The notes under the pieces were generated by a model. The model did no database searches and was not told the origin of the DNA. It saw nothing but the letters and a program-made list of their open reading frames with translations. From Armatimonadetes bacterium UBA1398 (lineage in GTDB: Bacteria > Armatimonadota > Zipacnadia > UBA1398), in contig DBQI01000039.1 of the NCBI GenBank assembly GCA_002305165.1, positions 153,996 to 217,995 on the forward strand: a stretch of 64,000 nucleotides of DNA. The letters are read 5' to 3'. A program made the translations under genes and the position numbers. Shown in pieces: positions 1 through 8,269 of the stretch. How positions within the stretch are numbered: the stretch's first letter is position 1; each line of letters begins with the position of its first letter.

Positions 1-2
1 CG

Positions 3-185
3 AAGCTACCCCTGCCACCCTACGCGACGGGCTCCGCCGCCAGCCCCCTCATGGCGCTGTTGCGCGCGGGGCACTACGACGTTCGCCTGGGCCCCGACGA
101 GTGGCACGCCCTCGCGGCGTGGATCGACTGCAACGCTCCCTACTACGGCAGCTACGACGACCGGATCGTCATCTCCGCGGAGTGA
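3..185 (+). CDS. C-terminal end of an HzsA-like / planctomycete-type secreted protein (5' truncated by window)
   Basis: Only the last 60 codons are present, ending at TGA 183-185; the frame is open to the window edge. The tail reads LPPYATGSAASPL, then GHYDVRLGPDEWHALAAWIDCNAP, i.e. the pattern 'LPP-GS-S-L...GH-V-L...EW..L..WID-NAP-YGSY' that I know from the C-termini of large secreted proteins annotated as hydrazine-synthase-alpha-like in Planctomycetota and relatives. In that family the segment follows a cytochrome/propeller body. The family call is recognition of a short tail, so the function of the full protein is unknown. It lies upstream of the SDR on the same strand with a 103-base gap in which I see no other feature. 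Confidence 0.5.
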   Translation, partial: KLPLPPYATGSAASPLMALLRAGHYDVRLGPDEWHALAAWIDCNAPYYGSYDDRIVISAE

Positions 186-288
186 CCCTTGGCTGCGAGG
201 AGTTCGTCGGCGGCATCGGAACACTCCAGGGGCCCATGGGCTCCGCGACTACGCCTCGGCCTCGTCGGCCGACTCGAGGGTGACATCC

Positions 289-1098
289 ATGCCCGACCGT
301 GACGCCTACTTCGCCATACCGGCACGCTACCCCGAACTGCGCGGCAAGGTTGCCCTCGTGACGGGATCCACCCAGGACATCGGGAAGGGGATCGCCGAGC
401 GGCTCACTCGCGAGGGGATGAAGGTCGTCATCAACAGCCGTACGCCCGAGGCGGTCGAGGAGACCACCGAGGAGCTGCGTGGCTACGGCGCGGACGTGCT
501 TCCCATCGTCGCCGACGTCAGCGAGGATGAGGGGATCGCCCGCCTCATTGATGGCGTCATGGAGCAGTACGGCACACTGGACCTACTGGTGAACAACGCC
601 GCCGATCTGCGGCGTCGCTCCTTCCTGGAGGGCGCCGAGGAGCTGCTCGACATCCAGCTCGCCACGAACGTCCGCGGCCCCTACCTGCTGTGCCTGCGGG
701 CCGCTGAGATCATGCGGGAGAAGGGCGTCGGCAACCTGATCAACATCAGCACCGTGGGAGCTCTCCGCGCGCACTACAGCGGCCTCCCCTACGACGCCAC
801 CAAAGGCGCCCTGGACTCGATGACGCGAGCCATGGCCGCCGATCTTGGCAGGCTGGGCATTCGGGTGAACTGCGTGGCGCCCGGCCCCATCCGGCAGCAA
901 CGGGAGTTCCATGGCGCCGAGGAGGAGCTGCCCTCCTACCAGGGCCGAGTGCCCCTCGGAATGCTCGGACTGCCCTCGGATGTGGCGGCGACCGTGGCCT
1001 TCCTGGCGTCCGACGACGCTGCCTTCATCACGGGGCAGATCATCTACGTCGATGGCGGGCTGACGGCCGTGCTCACCCCACGGGACAGGCCCATATAG
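289..1098 (+). CDS. Short-chain dehydrogenase/reductase (SDR), classical type
   Basis: About 269 residues, normal for a classical SDR. The cofactor motif is TGSTQDIG (TGxxxGxG form), followed by the NNAA motif, the active-site serine in INISTVGA, the YDATK catalytic Tyr/Lys pair, and the SDR C-terminal pattern ending in YVDGG. It should be a cytosolic NAD(P)-dependent oxidoreductase of a sugar, sugar acid or similar alcohol; the substrate is not readable. A GTG at 280 opens the frame, but GAGGG at 275-279 sits 9 bases before ATG 289, so 289 is the better start. It converges on the ManD-like gene with only 10 bases between the stops, which fits a shared uronate/sugar-acid context but does not prove it. 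Confidence 0.9.
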   Translation: MPDRDAYFAIPARYPELRGKVALVTGSTQDIGKGIAERLTREGMKVVINSRTPEAVEETTEELRGYGADVLPIVADVSEDEGIARLIDGVMEQYGTLDLLVNNAADLRRRSFLEGAEELLDIQLATNVRGPYLLCLRAAEIMREKGVGNLINISTVGALRAHYSGLPYDATKGALDSMTRAMAADLGRLGIRVNCVAPGPIRQQREFHGAEEELPSYQGRVPLGMLGLPSDVAATVAFLASDDAAFITGQIIYVDGGLTAVLTPRDRPI

Positions 1099-1108
1099 CC
1101 GGCGACGC

Positions 1109-2323
1109 TTAGGGGTACGCCGGAGAGCCATCGGGAAGGCGGGCCTGGGTCCACTCCAGCACGCCCTCGGGACAGGGGTACTTGGCCGCCAGCGCCTCAT
1201 CCATGTCCATGCCCCAGCCCGGCTTGTCGTTGGGGTACACGTAACCATCGCGCAACTCGGGACAGCCGGGGAACATCTCCCGTTCCACATCGAGGAACCC
1301 GGCCCACTCCTGCACCCCGAAGTTCGGCGCCATAACATCAAGATGGACGTTGCAGGCGTGACCAATGGGCGACACATCGCCCGGGCCGTGCCACGCCGTC
1401 CGCACGCCCATCAGCTCGCACATGACCTGTATCTTCCGAGCCGCCGTGAGGCCGCCGATAGCGCTGATGTGGCAGCGGATGAAGTCGATCAGCCGCTCCT
1501 CCACCAAGGGCCTCCACTCCTGGGTGTTCACGAACAACTCGCCCATCGCCATCGGCGTCGTGCACTGCTGCCGCACGAGCCGGAACCAGTCGACCTGCTC
1601 GGGGGGCAGGAGATCCTCTAGGAAGAACAGCCGATGAGGTTCGAGCAGCTTCGCCAGCCGCACCGCCTCGATGGGCGCCAGACGCTCATGCACGTCGTGA
1701 AGCAGGTTGACGCCGAACCCCAGGGCCTCGCGAAGGTGATCGAAAAGGGTCACGACGCTCCTTGCGTAGCCAGCAGGGTCGTAGTAGGCGCCGGGCATCG
1801 CCCCGTCGGGCGCGGCGGGGAGTGCCTGGCGACCGCCGTAGCCGCCCCACTGGGCCCGGATGTACTGATACCCCTGCGCCATGAACTGCCGCACCCGCTC
1901 CTCGACCTGCTCCAGAGTCGCGCCGTCAGCATGGCGGTATACCGCGGCGCCCTCACGGCACTTCCCGCCCAGGAGCTGGTACACGGGCAGTCCGGCGAGC
2001 TTGCCCAGGATGTCCCACAACGCCATGTCCACGCCGGAGAGCGCGTTGTTCATGACCGGCCCGCTACGCCAGTAGGCGTTGACGTGGACCGTCTGCCAGA
2101 TGTCCTCGATGCGGCACGGATCGCGGCCGACGAGTAGCGGCGCCAGGAACTCGTCCACGACGGTACGAACGGCGGAGTGCCTCTGTGTGAAGGTAGCGCA
2201 CCCGAGGCCATAGAGGCCGGGCTCCGAGGTCTCCACCTTGACCACGATGAGCCGCCGCTGGATGTTGCCCTCGCCCGGCGACGTGGCGATGGTGCGAACT
2301 CGAGTGATCGTTGGCCCTGCCAT
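1109..2323 (-). CDS. Enolase-superfamily sugar-acid dehydratase, D-mannonate dehydratase (ManD/RspA) type
   Basis: 404 residues, the usual ManD length. Markers in order are an N-terminal capping domain, the first metal-ligand region LLHDVHERL, the second FLEDLLPPE, the third MGELF, then FIRCHISAIGGLT and WHGPGDVSPIGHACNVHLD. The HGPGD...SPIGHA block and the C-terminal PNDKPGWG segment are characteristic of the mannonate/gluconate dehydratase branch. Known members use Mg2+ to dehydrate D-mannonate or D-gluconate to 2-keto-3-deoxy acids in the cytosol; many RspA-like members are slow or of unknown substrate, so the exact substrate is inferred. It is the last gene of the minus-strand catabolic run, 140 bases after the alpha-galactosidase, and converges with the SDR. 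The ATG has GGGATGTG upstream. Confidence 0.85.
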   Translation of the reverse strand: MAGPTITRVRTIATSPGEGNIQRRLIVVKVETSEPGLYGLGCATFTQRHSAVRTVVDEFLAPLLVGRDPCRIEDIWQTVHVNAYWRSGPVMNNALSGVDMALWDILGKLAGLPVYQLLGGKCREGAAVYRHADGATLEQVEERVRQFMAQGYQYIRAQWGGYGGRQALPAAPDGAMPGAYYDPAGYARSVVTLFDHLREALGFGVNLLHDVHERLAPIEAVRLAKLLEPHRLFFLEDLLPPEQVDWFRLVRQQCTTPMAMGELFVNTQEWRPLVEERLIDFIRCHISAIGGLTAARKIQVMCELMGVRTAWHGPGDVSPIGHACNVHLDVMAPNFGVQEWAGFLDVEREMFPGCPELRDGYVYPNDKPGWGMDMDEALAAKYPCPEGVLEWTQARLPDGSPAYP

Positions 2324-2463
2324 GGGTCACATCCCTCTCCGTCTGGCTGGGTCGCTTCGCCGCGGGTGCTCGATGCGAGCGACGGGCGCCTCGTCGTGGA
2401 GATCACGGTATCGGACCATGCCGCGACTGCTGATCCTGGGCGGCGACTGAGCCACCCAGGCCC

Positions 2464-5004
2464 TCACTCCTTCTCGTACGCGATCACCGCTGCGTCGGGA
2501 GTGTTATCGAGATCGATTCGGACTCCGCGCTGTAGCAGCTCCTCGCCCGTCTGAACCCAATCACCCTTCTGGCCCAGGAGGGTCAAGCGGTAGCTAGCGT
2601 CGGGATCCAGCCCACGCAGCGCGTACCGGACCGCGAGGTAGGGGCTGTCGCCGCGGCGGAAGACCATCACCGTGCCGCGGTCCGCCTCGGGCAGATGGAA
2701 CTGCCACGCCAGCCACGCAGAGCTCTCCACCGACGGAGGGCTGAGCGGGTAGAAGTCCCCGTAGAAGCAGTCGACGATGGCCTCGCGCTGTTGGCAGAGG
2801 GCGTTGAAGGCCGAGTAGTCGAACTCATCGGCCCGCACGTCGACGCCCACCACCATGGCGGGGGCCACGGTGCTCCAGAAGTCATACGCGACCACGGGAG
2901 TGGCTCCGGAGCCGTGGTAGCTGCCGGCGTACCCCGTGTTGCCCGTGCCCCAGTATGGCACCCACTGGGAGAGCCCGTAGGTCAGGCACTGGTTCCCGAT
3001 GACCTCGTAGGCGTGGTCCGAGCGCCACAGGGGGACCGAGCGCCGCAGGCTCTCCAGGTCCATCCGACGGCCGCCCGAAGCGCAGGTGTCGATCAGCATG
3101 TCGGGGTGGCGCTCTCTGAGCGCATCCCAGTAGGCGAGGTAGCCCTGCACGTGGAGGTTCTCAGCGATGCCCTGCCGATCCTCGGCGTCGGCCGCGCGCC
3201 AGTAACCGAGGGGATCCATGTTGAAGTCCTGCCGGTAGAGGTCGATGCCCTCGTCCGTGATCACTCGGTCGACGTGGTCGGTGAGCCACTCCCGCGCCTC
3301 GGGGATGCCCAGGTTCAGGAGCTTCTGCCCATTCGGGTCGCCCGGGGCGGTGAAGAGCCACTCCGGATGCTGCTCGTAGAGCCACGTTCCGGGATGCACT
3401 CGTTCCGGCTCGAACCAGACCACGGTCTTCAGGCCTCGCTCGTGGGCGTAGTCCGTCACCGCCCGGAGGCCTCTCGGGAAGCGGTCCCGGTCCACCTCCC
3501 AAGTGCCCACGAAGGGCCAGTTGTTCTGGGCCGCGCCGACGTACCATCCCGCGTCCATCCACCAGTAGTCGATGTGGATGCCTCGTTGGAGGTACAGGTC
3601 GATGAACTCCTTCTGGTTCTCCTCGTTCGCGCCGACCATCTCGCCGAGCTGCCGGTTGCTGCCCGCGAGGGCGAGGGGCGGAGGAACGCTCCCACCAGGC
3701 TTGGGGACGTTGTGCGCAAGCATCCAGCCGCGCCAGATGCTCTGCGCTCGGGCCGGATCGCCATCGTAGAACTGAAGGACGATGCGGGGGGTCCGTATCC
3801 GCTCACCTGGCCGCAGAACGAGGCGCGTGAGCTCCTGGCCCGCACGAACGCGCAGGCCGACGTCATCATCGCGCTCGAAGGTGGCAGCCCACTGCGCGGG
3901 CCAACCGACGCCCAGGACGACAGACCGCGTCCACGACTCGATGCTGTAGTACGGCCACTCATGATCGGTCCCACGGCCCCCGGGAGGAGCATAGCGGCGG
4001 CTGGCGCCTGGCTTCATCTCGATGGTCTCATGAAGGAGGCTACGGGGGCCGATCCCCTCCCCCAGGTAATGATGGAGCGTGAACTCACCGAGCCCGTTGG
4101 GGTCCCCGTGGCGCTGCAGCACTGTGTCGATGCCCTGGAGATCCTCGATCAGCGGCGTGTCGGACTGCCCCGCGTTCTCCAGCCACACGGTCCATTCGAT
4201 AGTGGGGAAGTCGACGAAGTAGACCGCTTCACAGCGAAGGGCAAGGGCTGTCTCGGGATCCGTCAGAGTCACCGTATAGGCGATGCTGCCGTCCTCCAAC
4301 ACCGCCGAGGCCACCTCCCGGTTCCACCCGGGCAGCAGTTCGGATGATGGCCTCCCACCATAAATGAAGGAGAAGGGCAGCCCCTCGGCGATGGGCGGGC
4401 CATCCTGGCCTTCGCTTATCGGCATTTCACTGAGTGACAGCATGCGGCCGTCCTCGAGCGCCACCATCGCCTCGGCCCACACCCCCTGGTCACACGAGAT
4501 GCCGTCGCCCGAGTCGTTGACCCCTATCGTGAACTCGGTGGCCCCGCCTAGGCTAAAGGCGACGGGATAGGGCGCGCCGCCCTCACGGAGCACGGGCGAC
4601 TCGAAGAGGACCTCGCCGTCAGCTTCCACCGTGAAGACGACGCTCCCCTGCCCTCCGCGCGTCATGAAGTTGGTGTCCACGCCGGCGAGAGCACGGAACT
4701 CCTGGGCCCGACCGGGCAGCCGCACGACGATCCGGCTGTTCGCATGCGCGAGCAGCCCGCGGTAGTACGTCTTGTCCCCGATGGAGAACCGGCCGTCGCA
4801 GAATGTGTTCCGGATCACCTGGTCGTACCGCTCCTGAACGAGGAGCTCCCCGGCGAACTCCGGCTGCTGCACGGGTAGCTCCGGGAAGCAAGCAGCGACC
4901 CACCGGTCGCGCTCCACGAACTCGGCCGCGGAGGGCCGCACTGCGGAAGCTGCGCACGCCGTCAGGGCAAGCACAGTCGCGATGAGGACGATGACGTCGT
5001 TCAT
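2464..5004 (-). CDS. Exported alpha-galactosidase-like GH36 enzyme with N-terminal NPCBM-type domain
   Basis: 846 residues from the ATG at 5004, preceded by GGAAAGG; the frame is open further upstream, but only this start gives a signal sequence. The hydrophobic N-terminus contains LTAC, a possible lipobox, though the n-region lacks positive charge. About residues 60-190 read as an NPCBM-like carbohydrate-binding module (KTYYRGLLAHANS). The GH36 catalytic part shows WWMDAGWY, VVWFEPERV, LYRQDFN with D593 as likely nucleophile, CASGGRRMDLES, and WRSDH with D663 as likely acid/base. GH36 enzymes remove terminal alpha-galactosyl or alpha-GalNAc residues; the substrate is not specified by these motifs. 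It lies 20 bases downstream of the DUF6259-like gene, clearly co-transcribed. Confidence 0.85.
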   Translation of the reverse strand: MNDVIVLIATVLALTACAASAVRPSAAEFVERDRWVAACFPELPVQQPEFAGELLVQERYDQVIRNTFCDGRFSIGDKTYYRGLLAHANSRIVVRLPGRAQEFRALAGVDTNFMTRGGQGSVVFTVEADGEVLFESPVLREGGAPYPVAFSLGGATEFTIGVNDSGDGISCDQGVWAEAMVALEDGRMLSLSEMPISEGQDGPPIAEGLPFSFIYGGRPSSELLPGWNREVASAVLEDGSIAYTVTLTDPETALALRCEAVYFVDFPTIEWTVWLENAGQSDTPLIEDLQGIDTVLQRHGDPNGLGEFTLHHYLGEGIGPRSLLHETIEMKPGASRRYAPPGGRGTDHEWPYYSIESWTRSVVLGVGWPAQWAATFERDDDVGLRVRAGQELTRLVLRPGERIRTPRIVLQFYDGDPARAQSIWRGWMLAHNVPKPGGSVPPPLALAGSNRQLGEMVGANEENQKEFIDLYLQRGIHIDYWWMDAGWYVGAAQNNWPFVGTWEVDRDRFPRGLRAVTDYAHERGLKTVVWFEPERVHPGTWLYEQHPEWLFTAPGDPNGQKLLNLGIPEAREWLTDHVDRVITDEGIDLYRQDFNMDPLGYWRAADAEDRQGIAENLHVQGYLAYWDALRERHPDMLIDTCASGGRRMDLESLRRSVPLWRSDHAYEVIGNQCLTYGLSQWVPYWGTGNTGYAGSYHGSGATPVVAYDFWSTVAPAMVVGVDVRADEFDYSAFNALCQQREAIVDCFYGDFYPLSPPSVESSAWLAWQFHLPEADRGTVMVFRRGDSPYLAVRYALRGLDPDASYRLTLLGQKGDWVQTGEELLQRGVRIDLDNTPDAAVIAYEKE

Positions 5005-5024
5005 TTGGCCTACCTTTCCATCAG

Positions 5025-6959
5025 CTACCATCGGAGATGCACCGCCTCCATCTGTCGGGCGGGCACACTCACCTCGAACACCACATGGTTCTCCCATATC
5101 ACGGGCGCCACATCCTGCTCCGCGGCGATGGCGCGGGCCGACGTGGGCAGGCTCTGCTTGCCTGCGCGACGCAGATCCAGGGTAACCAGAAACCGGACCG
5201 GCACCGACGCGTCGTTCACGACGGTCACCACGGCCTCATCCTCGGCCAGGAACCAGTGGCCCTCGGTTGCGGGTGAGGTCTCCAGGCCCTGGTCGTCCAT
5301 GAAGACGCCGTCCCAGAAGAGGTCGCCCACTTGCGCGTTGATCGCGCGGTTCCGGCCGAGATCCGTGACTCCCCAGTAGGGCACCCCGCCCATGCGCGCA
5401 TCGCCGAACAGCGGGTGCTCGGGGAGGGTGTAACGGTACATCTGGGGGAAGTACTCGGCCCCCGGCAGGTCAGGCCAGAAGCCCCCCTGGGAGAGATCCA
5501 CGTACTGGCCGGCCCCCTCCCAGGCGCCCTCGATCCAGGCGATGAACTCGGGGGCGACCACATCGAGCATCGCTTCGAGCCGGCTCAGGAACGCCGCGTG
5601 CCCCTCCGCCCATGCCGTCGCGGGGGTGCGATGCCCGTGAGACGGGTCGAAGCAGAGCACGGACCAAGCCGCCCCGATCTGATCGAGCTGGGCGCCATCA
5701 GCGCCGTATCTCTCCGCTACGCGCCGCACCTCGGAGATCAGGTGGTCCTGGTACCCGCGACAGCCGGGGCACATGACGTGAAAGGTCTCGCCGCCCACCC
5801 GCTCCTCGCGCGGATGCCCCGTCTGCGTCAGGGCCCGCCACTCGGGATGGGCGTGGTAGCTCTCGCTGTTCACGTTCGCCAAGCGAGCGTTGACGTAGAG
5901 CACAGCGAGCATGTCCATGTCGTGAAGCGCGCCGATGTACTCGACCAGCCCTGCCTCGCCGCCCATGGCCTCAGCGGGCCAGTAGTCGGGATACGTGGTG
6001 TCATGGCCCTGGCCGAACCAGCCCACGAGGTGGACGCCCTCCAACCCACTGGAGTGGTACCCTCGCGCTTGCTCCACGGCGGCCGCGTAGGTGTGCACCT
6101 CCTGGTCCTTCGTCACGTCCTTGAGATACGGATCGTCGATCGGGCGCGCCTTGATGACTGTCCCGGGCATCGAGGGCATGGCGCGAACGAGCGGCGACAC
6201 CCTCGGCTCCCGGGCCCAGGAACGGTACCAATCTCGGTAGAACTCCGCGGCACGGTGCCAGTCATCGACGGGCTGGAACACGATGTCCGGGGAGTCCCAC
6301 CGCCCGCCGGGAGGGATGAAGGGGTGCTGCAGCACCGTCATCTCCCGCTTGGGCCCCGCGAAGACCAGGTGCTTGTAGGCCATCTCCGTGTCCTGGACGT
6401 GCAGAGCGATCCCGCGACCCGACCCGGCGTAGACCATGTACTGCATAGAGGCGGGGACCGGGTACTCGAGGATCACCGGTTGAGAGCCGTAGTGCAGCCA
6501 CGGATTGGCCAGTCGGTGGCCGGGTCGGTTGGGGATGAGCAGAGCGCCGCCGGGGAGGTCGGCTACGTCACTGAGTCCAGGGCCGCGATGGCCCACGATA
6601 ACCCCTGGCGCGCGGTTCCACACCCGCACCTTGGCGACGATGGCGTCATCCTCTGTGGGCTCGAAGAGCGCCTCCATCTGTATAGGTAGGCCGCCGAAAC
6701 TGGGCGCCACAGCCCGTAGGCGGTCGCCGGCGCGCGTGACAGAGACCTGGTCGGGCGCCAGTTCACGCCAGGAGGTTGCCGACCAGATGCTGGGGTCCTC
6801 GGAGTACAGCACGGCGAGGGTGCCTGCCAGGTCGATGCGACCCAACGCCTCCCCGCCAGCCACGACCTCGAGCACCGGGCCGTCGCCTCTCAGCACCGTG
6901 TCTGACTGCCCAGCGACGCTGGGCAGTGTCAGTAGCAGTAGAACGCCACCCGACCACAT
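5025..6959 (-). CDS. Exported DUF6259-like glycosidase-fold protein
   Basis: About 644 residues from ATG 6959 (AAGGGTGAG upstream); a GTG at 6971 is the alternative and would add MRSS to the signal peptide. The signal peptide is hydrophobic and ends near VAGQ. The N-terminal half is beta-rich; the C-terminal half reads as a TIM barrel (LEGVHLVGWFGQGHD, YGADGAQLDQIG, FIAWIEGAWEG), with the Asp of QLDQ and the Glu of WIEGAW as candidate catalytic acids. This layout matches proteins labelled DUF6259 that occur in polysaccharide-degrading Bacteroidota, Planctomycetota and Verrucomicrobiota. It sits between the GH71/99-like gene (24 bases upstream of the chosen start) and GH36 (20 bases downstream), so it probably works on the same glycan. 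No biochemical substrate is known to me. Confidence 0.7.
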   Translation of the reverse strand: MWSGGVLLLLTLPSVAGQSDTVLRGDGPVLEVVAGGEALGRIDLAGTLAVLYSEDPSIWSATSWRELAPDQVSVTRAGDRLRAVAPSFGGLPIQMEALFEPTEDDAIVAKVRVWNRAPGVIVGHRGPGLSDVADLPGGALLIPNRPGHRLANPWLHYGSQPVILEYPVPASMQYMVYAGSGRGIALHVQDTEMAYKHLVFAGPKREMTVLQHPFIPPGGRWDSPDIVFQPVDDWHRAAEFYRDWYRSWAREPRVSPLVRAMPSMPGTVIKARPIDDPYLKDVTKDQEVHTYAAAVEQARGYHSSGLEGVHLVGWFGQGHDTTYPDYWPAEAMGGEAGLVEYIGALHDMDMLAVLYVNARLANVNSESYHAHPEWRALTQTGHPREERVGGETFHVMCPGCRGYQDHLISEVRRVAERYGADGAQLDQIGAAWSVLCFDPSHGHRTPATAWAEGHAAFLSRLEAMLDVVAPEFIAWIEGAWEGAGQYVDLSQGGFWPDLPGAEYFPQMYRYTLPEHPLFGDARMGGVPYWGVTDLGRNRAINAQVGDLFWDGVFMDDQGLETSPATEGHWFLAEDEAVVTVVNDASVPVRFLVTLDLRRAGKQSLPTSARAIAAEQDVAPVIWENHVVFEVSVPARQMEAVHLRW

Positions 6960-6983
6960 GGATGATCTCACCCTTCGGATCCC

Positions 6984-8225
6984 TTACGGCACGATGGGTA
7001 TCGCCTCGGAGAAGGGCCGCTTGCCCCGCAACATAGCGATCCCCTCGCGGACCAACCGCAGGTACCAGTCACTCGGCAGCCCATCGTAGCCAACGAAGTG
7101 GGCGTTCTCCGGCGGCTCACTCGTGACCTTGAACAATGCGGTCCCCTCGTCGACCTCGTCGAACATGGAGAGGTGCACCGTGTCGCATCCGAGCCGATGG
7201 AGCTCGAGGAACTGCTCCCAGAGGAACTCGCCGCCTCTTCGCTCGATGAGCGAGCTTCCCGGAGGCTGCCGGGTCAGGTTATCCCAGCTGAAGCCCGGAT
7301 AGACGGTCGGGATCCAGAGGATGCCGTGCGCCGCGCACTCCTCCTGGTCGCCCGGCCACATCTGGGTAGACGCGCTCTTGACGTTCGCCTCGTCGAGACT
7401 GTAGTTGCCGATGTTCCATGGCGCGTAGGCATTCAGTCGGCGGATCATCGCCTGCCACTCCGTATCGTCATGCCGCCGCCAGTCCCAGTCGCCTCCCCCC
7501 ACGAGGTACGCCTGGTAAGGCCCCCGGCTCGTGAAGAAGTCGATCAGTCGGCTGCCGAGGGCGGGCTCCATGTGGTTGGTCATGTTCTCGCGGTAGAAGC
7601 CCCAGATCTGCACGACAGGGAGGCCGCCCTCGTGCAGGTACCGATCATCGGCGGCGGCGCCCTCATCGACAAGTTGGCGCCAGGCCCGCGTCACGACGTC
7701 GTATGTGAGCCCCGCGTCCATGCCCGCGATGTCGAAGCAGACGGCCCACACGCGGCCCGTAGCAGCCGCGGCGGCCCGCACGTGCTCACGCACTCGGCGC
7801 TGCGACGGGTGCCGGTCTTCCAGGGGCCCGCCCGGCAGATCCACGGCGAACTGCTGCAGCCAGGCGCCGTCGATGCCGTAGTCGCGCATCCACTCGAAGT
7901 GCTTTGTGACGACGCCAGGATGGTCGGAACTGAACAGGTACGCCTGCCTCCCGTCGGGATGGACGAACCCGGGGGCCGGACACAGAGCGTCCGCCGGGTA
8001 CTCCGAGGTCTCGGGCCACATCTCGAAGGTGAGGGTGTCGGGGACGATCCGGTTGGGGTCCCCGCTCCAGTGGATCCAGCCCATCTCCGCGGCATCCCCT
8101 GGGCAGCGGAACCAACCCTGGTAACCGCACATCACTCTGCCGCGGAGCGTCGTCGCGTCTATCACGTCATCCGCGGCTCCGGCCGATAGGCACAGAGCCA
8201 GAGCGCACACGCAGAGCATCGACAC
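6984..8225 (-). CDS. Exported GH71/GH99-like glycoside hydrolase
   Basis: 413 residues. GTG 8225 is the likely start because AAGGGTGA lies 7 bases upstream; an ATG two codons later is possible. A short signal peptide ends near SAGA. The segment VMCGYQGWFRCPGD, then GWIHWSG, HFEWMRDYGIDG, VCFDIAGMD, PVVQIWGF and SMFDEVDEGTA, is the pattern of bacterial GH71/99-like proteins, which are TIM-barrel enzymes related to alpha-glucanases and endo-alpha-mannosidases. The DEVDEGT motif near the C-terminus is strongly typical. The protein acts outside the cytoplasm. It is the first of three exported glycosidase-like genes in the run. Confidence 0.8.
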   Translation of the reverse strand: MSMLCVCALALCLSAGAADDVIDATTLRGRVMCGYQGWFRCPGDAAEMGWIHWSGDPNRIVPDTLTFEMWPETSEYPADALCPAPGFVHPDGRQAYLFSSDHPGVVTKHFEWMRDYGIDGAWLQQFAVDLPGGPLEDRHPSQRRVREHVRAAAAATGRVWAVCFDIAGMDAGLTYDVVTRAWRQLVDEGAAADDRYLHEGGLPVVQIWGFYRENMTNHMEPALGSRLIDFFTSRGPYQAYLVGGGDWDWRRHDDTEWQAMIRRLNAYAPWNIGNYSLDEANVKSASTQMWPGDQEECAAHGILWIPTVYPGFSWDNLTRQPPGSSLIERRGGEFLWEQFLELHRLGCDTVHLSMFDEVDEGTALFKVTSEPPENAHFVGYDGLPSDWYLRLVREGIAMLRGKRPFSEAIPIVP

Positions 8226-8269
8226 GCGTCGTTCACCCTTCCCTACACTCGTGGTTCCGGGCGCCGCGC

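Noticed and set aside
2695..4347. Plus-strand open frame of 550 codons antisense to the GH36 gene
   Set aside because: It is a GC-rich antisense shadow: no start signal, Val/His/Arg-rich sequence, no domains, while the minus strand has all GH36 motifs.
5331..6689. Plus-strand open frame of 452 codons antisense to the DUF6259-like gene
   Set aside because: Antisense shadow with no domain and Arg/Val/His-rich composition; the minus-strand gene has a signal peptide and barrel motifs.
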